64,000 nucleotides of DNA from Phocoena phocoena (taxonomy: Eukaryota; Chordata; Mammalia; Artiodactyla; Phocoenidae). A program made the position numbers and the translations under genes. The DNA lies in contig NC_089238.1 of assembly GCF_963924675.1 (NCBI RefSeq), positions 57,506,299 through 57,570,298 on the forward strand, given 5' to 3'. Below are positions 46,892 to 59,820 of this stretch, piece by piece. Within the stretch, counting starts at the first letter, position 1, and every line of letters begins with the position of its first letter. Under the pieces are notes generated by a model. The model was not told where the DNA came from. It saw only the letters and a list, made by a program, of their open reading frames with translations, and made no database searches.

Positions 46892-49800
46892 AGAAAACAC
46901 GCCATAATTTTAATAGTATTTACTATCTGAGTGATTAAAAATATACTTTTCTGTTTTTCAATTTTTCTGGAAGGAACAATCACTATTAGAATTAGGGAAA
47001 AAGTTAAAGATACTAAGTCTAAACGAGAGCACCTTCCTACAAGATGCAAACAGCATGAAAAAGTCCAACAAAAGCAAGTTCTAAAACCACAGCTGCTCAT
47101 CCCTTGCGCGGCTGTCCTGCCCACCCCCCAGGCCTGGAGCGGTCTGGGAGCTGTCGGAGGTGCTGAGCAGCACCGGCAGGACAGGAAACCCCGTGGTCTA
47201 GGGAAGACGGCGGAGCTGAGGCCTCGTGGGACCGGGAGTCAGCCAAGCAAACACCTGCAGGAAGGGCTTCCAGGAGCAGGGACAGATGGGTTGGGGCCCC
47301 GAGTCTCCAAGAGGTGGACAGCAAGGCCTCCTTGGCCGAAGCTCATGAACGCCAGGGACCTCCAAGCACAAGCATGAACTCTAGCAACTACAAACAGAGT
47401 CCCTGATTTTCAACGTGTTTTCCAAGTACCACCTCTATACTGGAAAGAACAACATGTTAAATACTTCTAAGTCAATGGGAAAAAAATACATAAAATCAAG
47501 AAGAAAAGTGATTTGTAAGCATTTTACTAAAATAGTGATTATGTGTCTCTAAAACCCAGAACAAGAAAATAGATAGTTTAATAGTGAAAGTTATTTGCTG
47601 ACTTAGGCAAGCGGAAGCCAGAGCTAACCAAAAACCGTTTTCCACATAAAAACACTGCTTTTAGTATTTCTTACCCTAGGGCTCTGCTCATTAAAAAAGA
47701 GAAAAGGAGGGAGAAGAAAACGATTACCACTCAAAAATCTCAGCACAAGGTACCAAGTACGTAACCAGATGAGTTCCAGCAAAGCGGCTCGAAAGCCACG
47801 CTCTTCCCTAGCAGCCTTCAGGGCGGTGCAGCCCCACTGCGCGGCCAGCCTCACTGTGCACACCGGGAAGCTCAGAAATTCAACTCCAGGCCACCGTGCA
47901 GCCGGCAGCCGGCAGTTAAACCAGAGCCTGGCGGTGGGGGAAGGCGCCCGGAGCCTGACACCTAGCAGGGGCCACCATCGTCCAGCTGGTGACACGGCCG
48001 AGGCGCAGGGCGTAGCAGGACAGGCTTCGTCTGGACAGCCGCACTGCCTGCCTCTCATTCAGAGGTTTATTTTAAACAATGTCAACAGCTTAGGTGTATT
48101 CTCCTAGAACTGAACAGACAACAGGCAGCAAATTTAAGGCAGGGGCAGGAGAGCATTAAAAACAGTGGTGTCGAAAGAAAGGTGCAATGTTAGTGGTGAG
48201 GACCACGAATGACGCAAGGGGTCACGCAGGAGTATTATTAAACCCAGAACTTCGAAAGGCACAGCCACGTGGGATCTCAATAAACGCTGAAGACAACACT
48301 GAATGTAAAATACATTCCCTTTAGGAAAAAGGTAAGGCGTGTGACCGGTGTACTCGTGGAAACCACTTCAAATGCAGGGCTGCGGTCTTCTGCACGGCAA
48401 TGTCAGTTTCAGGTAGAGTTTCTTCTCGTGGACATCATGGCCGAAGTCGGTCCTTCTCACCCTCAGGACCTTTGACATTAAGTGCACATACTACACACCA
48501 TATCGTTAGCGTGCGCATTTTGGCCAGAAGTGTGCTTAAATATTGGGGTTTTCTTTGAGAACGTGAGTCAAAGTCTAGTCATAATGAGTAAACTGGGCTC
48601 TAATGACCATTTTGGTTCTAGACGTAATATTCAAGCACCAGAGATGAACCTCGCAGAGCAGCACACGTTCCAGTGGTTGCTGTCTGACTCCCCGGGGTGC
48701 GAGCCACGATACGGGTTCAGTCCAGAACACTGGGGCATCCGGGATGGGGGACAACAGGCACCCAAAGCAGCTGGAAACGAGCAGCAGCCACCCAGCCGAA
48801 GACGAGGATGCACCAAAGGTCCAGAGAGCATGAGTAACACAGGCCCTGGGGAGTTACTTCTACGGGAGCCACTTGAGCAGACGCCTGTTGCGAGCACGGC
48901 CAAGCCGCTCAGCCGCTCAGGGCCAGGCAGCTGCTCAGGGAAAGATCAGGCCGGAAAGGGCCCAACGCGTGATCAGAGAAGACACTCAGGTCAAGAAGTT
49001 CAAGAGGCGCCTCCAGCCGCAGATGGCAGCAGACCCTGCACCTGAGAGGCACACGGGTACGGGCGCTGAGCCTGCCCTTTCACACACCAGACCCTCCTCA
49101 GCACCCTGCGTGCCAGAACACCTCAGCAAGCATCTATGTGCAGTCTCCAAAGGACACGCTAATCTCAAGGCACCGGGCCAGCCCATTTCTCCGCCTCTGC
49201 CCAGAGCCTCACCTTTACAGTGACGCGAGTCCCAGCAAGCGGGAAGCACTCCTTCTCAGCTATACTTCCTCGGGGAGCGTTACTCCTTCTTGGACCCATG
49301 GTCTACACTGACCACAGCACTTGGATTACAAAACACAGGTGGTTCTCCATTCAATAACAGCTGAGTAGTCAGAGCAATATTTTGCAGATAAGCATAAGCT
49401 CCGGAGAAAGCATATAAAACAATGAACCGACAAAACCAAACACAGGAGAAACCAGGGGGAGGTCTCAGCTTGGAAGCGAGACGTGCACGGGTGAACTCCT
49501 GTGCAGCAGGCCTAGGCCGCACTAGAGAGAAGAGCAGCTGAAGCTCAGGGAGGGCCCCAAGTCTCACCAACCCGGAGAGCCAGAGATCGGAATGCTGGGG
49601 GACTCCAGCAGCTGGAAAGCGAGAGGGAAACCCCGAAAGGACAGCGCCCGGAAGTGGAGCAGCAAATCCTGCATATGACTCCCGCCCACGCTCCGCGTGA
49701 GCCCTGAGCCGGGCACCAAGGGCAGGCTCCTGGCGGTCACCCCAGGACCAATCAGCTGCACGGACCGCAGCAGCCAGCGGACACCGGAGAGGGCCTGGGA

Positions 49801-50159
49801 GGAGCCCAGCCAGGTCCACCACACCAAACAAACGCAACTGGGCGCCAACACCCTTCAGGAGGACAGAACAAAATCCAGAGTTTCTACAACGCCTCACACA
49901 CAAAGTCCAAGAAGCGATCCGTAATTACTGGCCACATAAAGAAACGAAAACGAGACCCACAGAGAGAGAAAAGGAGGGCAGGCACAAGACGAGCCGGAGC
50001 TGCGGCCCGAGGCAAGGGGCGAGAAGCGGCTGCTGTAACGAGGCTCCGGGACGGGAGGGAAAATATGCCCATGGTATACGAACCAAAGAGGAGATCTCAG
50101 GAGACAAACAGAAACCGTTTCTAAAAATGGAAACTCAGGAAGCAACCAATGGCCTTCAG

Positions 50160-50540
50160 TAAGTGAATGGATAAATCAACTGTGAACTTCCAGACAACGA
50201 ACTATGACCCAGCTCTGTAGAGAAATGAGCTCTGCAGCCAGGAAAAGACGTGGGGGAAGCTTAAATCCATGTTCCTAAGTGAAGAAGCCCATCTGATCCC
50301 AACCATGTGACATCTGGAAAAGGCAAAACTATGGAGACAGTCAAAAGATCAGTGGTGGCCAGGGGTTGGGGGGGGGGGGGGCGGGTATGAATGGGTGGAG
50401 CACAGAGGATTTTAATAACAGTGAAAATACTCTGTTATACTGTAACAGTGGATATACGTCATTACACATTTGTCCAGACCTATAAAACATACACCACCAA
50501 GAGTGAGCCCTAACGTAAACTGTGGACTTTGGGTGATTAT
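50160..50540 (+). mobile_element. Old LINE-1 3' end
   Basis: CCATGTGACATCTGGAAAAG, 'AGATCAGTGGTGGCCAGGGG' and 'GTGGACTTTGGGTGATTATG' are in the order of an old L1 3' region. It includes a 14-G run at 50368-50381. Confidence 0.6.
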
Positions 50541-50589
50541 GATCAATTTTTCTGGGAACCTAAAAGTGCTCTAAAAAATTGTCCTAGAA

Positions 50590-51300
50590 TAACAAAAAAA
50601 AAATTTAATGGAAATTCTAAAACAAAAAGTGCTATTTCTGAAATAAAAAATCCACTGGATGGCCTTAACAGCAGTTTGGAATTAACAGAAAAGTCAGTGA
50701 ACTTCAAGTCAGATCAGCAGAAAGCGTCCAATCCAAAACACAGAGAGAGAGAAATATTTTGGGGAAAAAAAAAAAAAAAAGAAGAACAAAGCTTCCAGGA
50801 CCTGTGGAATAATATCAAAAGGTTTAACATACCTGCAGCTAGAGTCCCAGAAGGAAAGAGAGATGGAGACAGGAAAAACCGTGGAGAAATTATGGCTGAA
50901 AATCTCCCCAATTTAGTAAAAGACATAAATTTACAGATCCAGGAAGTTCAAAGAACAGCAAACAAGATAAACTCAAGAAAACAACACAGTCAAGCTGCTC
51001 CAATACCAAAGCCAGAGGTGATCTTGAAACCAGCCATAGGAAAAGAGCACTTTGGATACAGAACCATAAAACGAATGATGGCCAGAAGACATGTCTCAAC
51101 TCTTTTAAAAGCTAGAAGAAAAAGAACAGTCAACAAAGAATCCTACATCCAGTGAAAACACCCTTTAACAATACAGGGCAAAACAAAGCATTTTTGGATA
51201 AAAGAAAACAGAGAATTTCTTGCCATCAGCCCTGCACTCCAAAACATGCTGAAGAAAAGATTTCCAGACTGAAGGGATATGGTAACAAACCGGTTCTTCT
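50590..51300 (+). mobile_element. Probable old LINE-1 5'/internal fragment
   Basis: An open stretch of about 200 codons (50529-51155), rich in Lys, Asn and Arg, in text resembling the 5' end/ORF1 side of old L1 families (AATCTCCCCAATTTAGTAAA, ACATAAATTTACAGATCCAG). Not a host gene in my judgement. Confidence 0.4.
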
Positions 51301-51699
51301 GTAAGAAATGGCAAATACGTGGGTAAACGTAAAAGACTATATTTTATCTTAACTTAAAAAATATATATTCCTATTAAAGCAAAAAATATATTGTAGGACT
51401 AAACAGCCTATATAGAAGCAATACATATTTAACCACAGCATGAAGGACAGAGAAACCTTATGGGTACAATACAACTGCAAGATTCTCACTCTCCACATGA
51501 ACTCCAGGAAGGCAGACTGTGAAACTTCAGTAACCCCTGGACCAGCCACTAAAAATCGTGCAACAAAGCAAGCCCATAGCTCAAATGGAGTCTATGAGTC
51601 CCCTTAAATGAAGTTCCAGAGAAGGTGGAACTAATCAATGGTGGGGGAAAAATAGAAGAGAAAAACAAGAAAAAAGGCAGGAGGTAGGAGATAGCAGGG

Positions 51700-51854
51700 T
51701 TTGGTGGCAGTAAAGGTGGGAACTGACCCAAAAAAGAATGAGGACATTTTCTGGGGTGATAGTAATGTTCTGTATCTTGGTAGGGGTTCATTCATTTACC
51801 AAAACTCAAGTGGTGAACAACACTCACTCACTCACATGATACACTTAAAATGTG
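51700..51854 (+). mobile_element. Old LINE-1 3' sliver
   Basis: 'TCTGGGGTGATAGTAATGTT ... ACACTTAAAATGTGTGCATT' is the common old L1 3' end. It is cut off where the next L1 begins. Confidence 0.5.
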
Positions 51855-52648
51855 TGCATTTTGTGATACACCACGTTAACAAATTGAAGAATAAAAACCA
51901 TATTATCATCTCAATAGATGAAGAAAAAGTTTTTGATAAAATTCAACATCCATTTATGATAAAAACTCTTCACAAAGTGGGCAGAGAAGGAATATACCTC
52001 AACATAATGAAGACCATAGATGACAAACCCACAGCCAACATCATTCTCAACAGTGAAAAGCTGAAAGTGTTTCCTCTAAGATCAGGAGTAAGACAAGGAT
52101 GCCCACTCTCACCACTTTTATTCAGTGTAGTTTTGGAAGTCCTAGCCATGGCAATCAGAGACAAAAAAGAAATAAAAGGAATCCAAATTGGAAAAGAAGT
52201 AAAACTGTCACTCTCTGCAGATGACAGGATACTATACATAGAAAATCCTAAAGATGCCACCAGGAAACTGCTAGAGCTTATGAATGAATTTGGTAAAGTT
52301 GTTGGATACAAAATTAATGCACAGAAATCTGTTGCAATTCTATACACTAACAATGAAATATCAGAAAGAGAAATTAAGGAAACAATCCCATTTACCATCT
52401 CATCACAAAGAATAAAATACCTAGTAATAAACCTACCAAAGGAGGCAAAAGACCTGTCCTCTGCAAATTACAAGATGAAAGAAACTGAAGTCGACACAAA
52501 CAGGTGGAAACATATACCATGTTCTCAGATTGGAAGGATTAACATTGTTAAAATGACCACACTACCCAAGGCAATCTACAGAATCAATGCAATCCCTATC
52601 AAATTATCAACGGCATTTTTCACAGAAACAGAACAAAACACTTTTTAA
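51855..52648 (+). pseudogene. LINE-1 ORF2 reverse transcriptase remnant
   Basis: An open frame of about 265 codons with the RT motifs [20 protein letters not shown] and, where L1 has FADD, SADD. The N-terminal endonuclease is missing and the frame stops in the thumb region. It is not functional, but it is the longest intact L1 frame in the window. Confidence 0.88.
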
Positions 52649-53316
52649 TTTGTATGGAAGCAAAAAAGACCCTCAATAGCCAAAACAACCTTGAGAAAGA
52701 AGAATGCAACTGGAGGAATCACGCTCCCTGACTTCAGAGTATACTACAAAACTACAGTAATCAAAACAGTAATGGTATTAGCACAAAAATAGAAATATAG
52801 ATCAACGGAACAGAACGAAAGGCCCAGAAATAAACCCACACACTTACAGTCAGGAGGCAAGAATATACAATGGAGAAAAGACAGTCTCTTAAATAAGTGG
52901 TGCTGGGAAAACTGGACAACTACATGTAAAAGAATGAAATTAGAACATTCTCTAACACCATACACAAAAATAAACTCAAAATGGATTAAAGACCTAAATG
53001 TAAGACCGGATACTATAAAACTCCTAGAGGAAAACATAGGCAAAACACTCTTTGACGTAAATCATAGCAGTATTCTTTTGATCTGTCTCCTAGAATAATG
53101 GAAATAAAAACAAAAATAAACAAATGGGATCTAATTAAACTTAAAAGCTTTTTACACAGCACAGAAAACCATAAACAAAACGAAAAGACAACCTATGGAG
53201 TGGAAGAAAATATCTGCAAACAGTGCGACCAATAAGGGATGAATTTCCAAAATACACAAACAGCTCATGTGGCTTAATATCCAAAAAGCAAACGACCGAA
53301 TCAAAAAAATGGGCAG

Positions 53317-53627
53317 AAGGACTCCCCTGATGGTGCAGTGGTTAAGAATCCACCCGCTAATGCAGGGGACACAGGTTCGAGCCCTGGTCTGGGAAGATCC
53401 CACATGCTGCCGAGCAACTAAGCCCGTGCGCCACAACTGCTGAGCCCGTGCGCCACAACTACTGAAGCCCGTGCACCTAAGAGCCCGTGCTCCGCAACAA
53501 GAAAGCCACTGCAATGAGAAGCCCGCACACTGCAGCAAAGAGTAGCCCCTGCTCGCCACAACTCAGAGAAAGCCCGCGTAAAGCAACGAAGACCCAACAA
53601 AGCCAAAAATAAATAAATTTATTTTTT
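53317..53627 (+). mobile_element. CHR-type SINE inserted in LINE-1
   Basis: Full-length forward copy. The L1 sequence AAAAAAATGGGCAG is duplicated on each side (53303-53316 and 53628-53641), so the SINE landed in the L1 after it was fixed. Confidence 0.93.
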
Positions 53628-54549
53628 AAAAAAATGGGCAGGAAACCTGAATAAGCATTTCTCCAAAGAAGATATACAGATGGCCAACGGACACATGAAA
53701 AGATGCTCCACATCACTAATTATTAGGGAAATGCAAAACAAAACTACAATGAGGTATCATCTCACACCCGTCAGAATGGTCATCATCAAAAAGCCTACAA
53801 ATACCAAATGCTGGAGAGGGTGTGGAGAAAAGGGAACCCTCCTACACTCTTGGTGGGAATGTAAATTGGTGCAGCCACTATGCAGAACAGTATGGAGATT
53901 CCTTAAAAACTAAAAACAGAGCTATCATATGATCCAGCAATCCCACTCCTGGGCATATATCCAGAAAAGATGAAAACTCTAATTCAAAAAGATACATGCA
54001 CCACAATGTTCATAGCAGCACATTTACAATACCCAAGACACGGAATGTCCATCGACAGATGAATGGGTAAAGAAGATATGGTATACACACACAATGGAAT
54101 ATTATTCAGCCATAAAAAAGAATGAAATAACGCCACGTGCAGCAACATGGATGGACCTAGAGATTATCATACTAAGTGAAGTCAGACGAAGAAAGACAAA
54201 CATCATATGATATCACTTATATGTGGAATCTAAAAAATGGTACAAATGAACTTACTTACAAAACAGAAATAGACTTATGATTACCAAAGGGGACAGCGGG
54301 GCGGCGGGACAGGGGGACGGTATAGATAAACTAGGAGGTTGGGATTAACATACACACACTACTGTATGTAAAACAGGTAAACAACAAGGGCCTACTGTAT
54401 AGCACAGGGAACTATATTCAGTACCTTGTAATAATCTATAATGGAAAAGAATCTGAAAAAGAATTTATGTATGTATAAGTGAATCGCTATGCTGTACACC
54501 TGAAACTAACAAAACATTGTCCATTAACTATACTCCAATTTTAAAAAAT

Positions 54550-54785
54550 GGTTAGCAAATATAAAATACCTAGCTAGTGGGAAGCAGCCGCATAGCACGG
54601 GGAGATCAGCTCGGTGCTTTGTGACCACCTAGAGGGGTGGGATAGGGAGGGTGGGAAGGAGACGCAAGAGGGCGGGGATATGGGGATATATGTATACGTA
54701 TAGCTGATCCACTTTGTTAAAAAGCAGAAACTAACACAGCATTGTAAAGCAACTATACTCCAGTAAAGATGATAAAAAATAAATC
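54550..54785 (+). mobile_element. Second LINE-1 3' end in tandem
   Basis: 'GTGGGAAGCAGCCGCATAGC ... TATACTCCAGTAAAGATGAT' matches the same 3' end type as 46680-46880. It begins directly after the 3' end of the preceding L1, which suggests a short 5'-truncated L1 inserted into the tail of the older one. Confidence 0.75.
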
Positions 54786-54811
54786 AGTTAAATTAAATTA
54801 AAAAATGGTTA

Positions 54812-55006
54812 GGGCTTCCCTGGTGGCGCAGTGGTTGAGAGTCTGCCTGCCGATGCAGGGGACACGGGTTTGTGCCCCGGTCCGGGAGGATCCCTGGGCC
54901 CGTGAGCCATGGCCCCTGAGCCTGCGCGTCCGGAGCCTGTGCTCCGCAACGGGAGAGGCCACAACAGTGAGAGACACGCGTACCGGAAAAAAAAAAAAAA
55001 AAAAAA
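54812..55006 (+). mobile_element. Cetacean-type short CHR SINE with poly-A tail
   Basis: Head GGGCTTCCCTGGTGGCGCAG, then GTTGAGAGTCTGCCTGCCGA. Compared with the copy at 36564 it lacks about 25 bases around the CATGCCGCGGAGCGGCT block (after GGAGGATCC). The A tail is about 20 bases. Confidence 0.92.
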
Positions 55007-58000
55007 GTTAAAACAGGAAAAAAAAAGTGTGCAAGTCACAGAATGTACGTTTTACCTTTAAACTAAACTATACATACACTGAGCTGTAATACTGAGGATA
55101 TCAACGAAAGGCTACTGAAAGAATAAAAATGAATGAGTAGGGGTCGGGTGGCTGGGAGAAGAACCACATCACTATGACAAAAGGTTCCGAGGAGCAATCA
55201 GAGCCGCCCAGAGGTGGCTGGGCGCCCGCAGCTCACATAACTGCCAATGCCTCCTACTTCCTACTCCATGAGCCACAGAGCTTAGCCTCCTTTGTCTTCT
55301 CATTTCATATTCTTCAGGGTTTTCCTCTCACTTTTAACGATGAAGTAAAAAAGCCCACCACTTTTAACATAATTTTGGTGTCACATAATACACACAGCCC
55401 CTTACTCATGTCACCTCTGAAGTTACGCAGCCTTAAGCCCTGTGTCTGTCTCCTTGCTGCCAGAACGGGGACAGGACGGGATGGGATGGAACCTCCCTCA
55501 CAGGCTCACTGGGAAGACCGCGCACACACATGAGAAGCAGCCTGCAGAGTGCCCCGCACAGGGCACGTACCCCTCTTGTGTGCGTGCTCCCTGTCCTCTA
55601 CTCATCTCTTTCCTAACAATTCTGAAAGAAAGAGAGTCATTGTGATTGGGAAATCAGCCTCCCCAACACGAATATGAACAGCACATTGGTTCACGAGCTT
55701 CACACCCAGGCTTTAAAGTACAGGAAAAAACCCACACAAAATAAGTGTTTTCAGAAAAATCGCAGCCTGCAAAGTACCCGTACCAGAAACATACTCTGTC
55801 AGGAAGCTGGCGACAGGAGGATCATCCTCCCACAGGGAAGAGCGGAGTTCCGGAGAGTATTTTAATACTTAATTGCGTCCAGGTGGAGTACACGCACCAC
55901 CCAGCGCTTCCCACACAACCTCAACACCCAGTACGCTCAGAGTATGTCATTAATTTGATTGACTTTATTATAGCTAGGTTGTTACCATTATTCCCAAGCT
56001 TTTAATTTTTATTAAAATGCCCAAATGTGATGGGAGAAGGGACTGTTTCTCTTCCCCACAAATTAATTCTCCTCCTTTTTCAAAGTTATTTTTTCTAGTC
56101 TAGACTATAATATTTCTAGAAGTAGTTCCTACATATACATGTTTTAATTAGATTCACTGTGAATCAGTAAGAAAATTGAGGATACAATTTCTTTCTAGTA
56201 ATTCTACTGAAGTTCTTATGTAAAAGACCCAAATAACTAGGAAATGATGCTATAATGCTCCCTTCTTATAATGAATCTGATGTCAGTGTTTAAAGCATAA
56301 AAGACATATAAACTAACAACTGGGATGATAACAGTCGCTCGGTTTACTGCCGTTCTATAGCACATTAAAAAACATCTAGGCTTACCATGATTTACAATTC
56401 TGCAAACACTAAAGGAAAACAGCGAAAGAGCCTTACGTTTAGAGACACAAGCTCTAAGCTACCTCTCCAAGACGACTTGATCCACGTGCACGGCTCCACA
56501 AGTGACCAGCCCACCAGAGCACCGGACGACCACACGCCCTGTCCACAGCTCTCACCTCCTCCCCAGCTCTGGGTGTACTTGTCCATAAACTTAGTTTTGT
56601 CACAGCGTAATGTAAAGCCAAACCATCCCATTCAGAGAGTTTCTCCCAACAGAAGCTTTTGCACGCTGGCTTTTGAAAAAAAACCAAGTAGGATACAGAT
56701 GTTAAAATTTCACTAGAATCTACGGCTGTGTAATGCGTAAGAGAAACAGCCATTGGATAAAGGCTATGGAGAGTGTGAGTTGGTAACAGATATTACTAAT
56801 AGGGCCATAGAGAGGAAAAGCACTAAGGAAGAAAAGGTTTTCACTGGGGGGGGGGGGGGGGCCTTTCATAAACATCAACAAGTCCCTTCCACTGGGTTTT
56901 CACAGACTCTCAGGACACAGCTCCTCCTAGGTGGCAGGGACCGCTGGCCTCTGGGATTGAAAGACAGAGACACAGTCTCTGCCCTCCAATAAGGCAAAGT
57001 TTGGTGATGAAAACTTAAAGAACCCTACTATAGTAGGGTAAGGGCTAGGCCAGCAGGAGCCAGAAGAAGCCTTATTTAATACGTGTGCACCAGGAAGTGC
57101 GGGCTAGGGTGCCCCAGGCAGCAGGTGTCCCATCTGAGAGAACAGCATCTGCAAAGGCTCAGGGCAACGAGGCAACACAGCGAACAGGAGCAATATAAGA
57201 GCTGAATATAGCCAGGCGAGGGGCAGATCACAAGGGACGCAGCACACCACGCTGAGAACTGCGTGCCAGAGAATAACCCTCCTACGGGCATCTTACCAGG
57301 ACCGTTCCTGTGCCACCCTGGGAACTGCCGTTAGAGGCTAAGAGGGGCCCAGGGAGACTACGGGGCGTTGCAGTACACAGACCCAGGCCAGGGAGACGAG
57401 TAGGTGTGGTACTAGACTACAACCAGGTTAAGGTCGGCACCTGAACATGTCACTGTTATTTCTAAAAGGAGTTAAGGTACCGAAATTTCCGTTTTAAATT
57501 TAACCAAAAAACAAAAGAGAGAAGTTATAAAGTTGCCTCTTGTAGACTTAAAACAATGGCATCAGTTAATTCTACAAAGAGGTCGTCACTCACTCACATT
57601 CCCGTCTGCTTCTTGACTTGGGATGAGGCGGGGCCGCGTGGGGCTAGGGCTGTGCTTGTCCCCAGAAGATGGCTTTAATCTGTACCCTGAATCCCTGATA
57701 AACCACCCCAAATCCACCTACTAAGGAGTGTCCCACAGATGTAACCATCATGCCAAGTGTGTTAGGGAGAGGTGAGGTGGGGAGAGAGCAAGGGACAGAC
57801 AGACAGACAGAACCAACGCTGACCCGGGCTGCGGCAGGGCCGATGGAGAACAGTAAGTCTATGGAGATGCTTGGGACCTGAGAACAAGCTGGTTGAAAAT
57901 GAGAAAGCAGGCGTGGGCTCCTGGCTGGGGATCAGGACAAGGGCGCAGCAGTAAAGGATGGGAAGAGAGGACCTTGCCTCTGGGCACACTGAGCTCCCTG

Positions 58001-58449
58001 GGACACCCAGCTGCAGCTCAGTCCCAGTTAGTTAGAGATTTGGGGGTAACCTGAGAGAGTGGCAAAAACACAGCTCAATATGTCATGAATTATAAAGTAA
58101 CAAGAGAAGAGAAAGGAGGAGAGAAGCCTGAGGAATACCATCATCAAAAGGGCAGGAAAGCAGGAGAGAAACGGAAAACAAATGCTCATAGAAGCAGGAG
58201 GAAGTCGGCGGTGCCAGAGAAGTAAGGGAGGGGGCCCGGCTCCCAGGCAGCGGGTGACTAGGCCCCGCCCAGACCCTTTAACCCAGCATCTCAGCAGCCC
58301 CATTTGTTTAAAAAAAAATAAAATAAATAACACCATCCCCTGGGGAATTTCACTGTGCAGGGAACCCACAGAACAAATGAGAGATGAGAAGGATAAGGGC
58401 TGAAAAGTAGCCAACGAATCTGGCAAATAAGAGGTCATCAAGATAAAGA

Positions 58450-59820
58450 CATCAGTGAGACCCAATAGAGAGTCTAGAAGTAAACCGAAACATACTTGGG
58501 AAATACGCCGTATCGTAATAGACAGCACTTCAAATCTGAGAGCGAAAGGATGCATTATTCAACAAATGGCACTGGGACAACTAGGTGGTCATCTGGAAAA
58601 TATAAACCCAGCTTTGTACCTTACACCAAATAAACTCCAGATGGATCTGTTAAATGTAAAATGAGAAACCACACGAGTTTCGTAAGGAGACACCACCGGG
58701 AATGGTTATCATGTATAATGCATGATGTGTATATGAGCACAATCTATGCATATGTATAGTACTAGGCACGACACATTATGTACACTGCATTTCTAATTGG
58801 GACACAACACCCAGAAGCCAAACGAGACTGGTAAGAATGACATTAAAAACAAACAAACAAACAAACAAACAATAAAAACTGCATAGTAAAGTCTTTTGGA
58901 AAAAACCCAAACCTGGAAAACAAATACCTACAACTTCCACTAAAGACAAAAGGACAATTTCCTTGAAACTTAAAGAGCTCCTAAAAAACAATAAAGAAAA
59001 GATCAACAACCCAACAGAAAGGGGCAAAGGATACGGAGAGCTCAACAAAGATAAATAAAATGGATCACCCGCAAACATGTCCCTGCACTGAGCAGCATTC
59101 CTCGCCTAAGTGCCCGGCAGCAGCCAGCGGTGCGCTGACGCCCCGCAGGAGGGGAGGGACGCAGACAGGTGCTCACACACGCTGTGGAGGTCCCACAAGG
59201 TGCAGCTCGGCGACACCCCAAATAATTACATCAGCGCAGACCATGTGACCTGCCACCAACCCCACGTCCAGGCTTCTGCTCTGGAGACACACTTACCAAC
59301 ATGTGAAAGGCCACATGCAGGTGGCGCGTGCGTGGTATGGAAGGGACAGACACTGTACCAGTAAGATGGGGACAGTGCTCAGCTGTAGAGGCACACAGGG
59401 CAGCCACAAAACAGAATGAAGCAGCTCTGCGGACTGACGTGAGAGCGCTCATCAAGAAAGTCGCCGAGAGAAGCAAACGAGGGACAGACCTGTGTGTGCA
59501 GCAAGACACCAGTTACCTACTTGTAAACACAGAGTCTTTCTAGAAGGTTCTACAAGGAACAAAGAGGGGAACGGAACTGCATGGGTTCCTGGGGAAAAAA
59601 AAAAACAAAAAAACCAAAAACTTGTTTTTTTAATGTGATATAAAAGGTATCAACAACCAGGTAAAGGAAAGGAACCTTGAAACGTCCTGTGTGTCCTCCT
59701 CTGATTGCATGGGGGATGGGGGAGGAGCAAGAAGGGGATGTTTCATTGAATATTTTTTTGTAGCTTTTCAATTTTCTTTGTACTTCTCATTACCTATTAA
59801 AATATTTTTAATTTAAAAGA
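58450..59820 (+). mobile_element. Degraded LINE-1 ORF2 end and 3' region
   Basis: 58450-59075 resembles L1 ORF2 (CAACAAATGGCACTGGGACA, then TTAAAGAGCTCCTAAAAAAC). 59080-59820 resembles the late ORF2 and 3'UTR with an AT-rich end (ACCTATTAAAATATTTTTAA). Frames are broken and an (AAAC)n tract sits at 58847-58872. Confidence 0.5.

Larger units (their letters stand above)
51855..54545 (+). mobile_element. LINE-1 ORF2-to-3' end copy interrupted by a SINE
   Basis: It begins inside the reverse transcriptase domain and runs to the L1 3'UTR (CACTACTGTATGTAAAACAG to TATACTCCAATTTTAAAAAA). A CHR SINE at 53317-53627 splits it. The 5' end is missing, so it is a dead copy. Confidence 0.88.

Noticed and set aside
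49280..49903. 207-codon - strand frame
   Set aside because: A protein-like C-terminal part drew attention, but there is no recognisable domain and it overlaps competing frames.
50529..51155. 208-codon + strand frame as a possible gene
   Set aside because: Composition and surroundings fit an old LINE-1 5' part. No start context, introns or host homology recognised.
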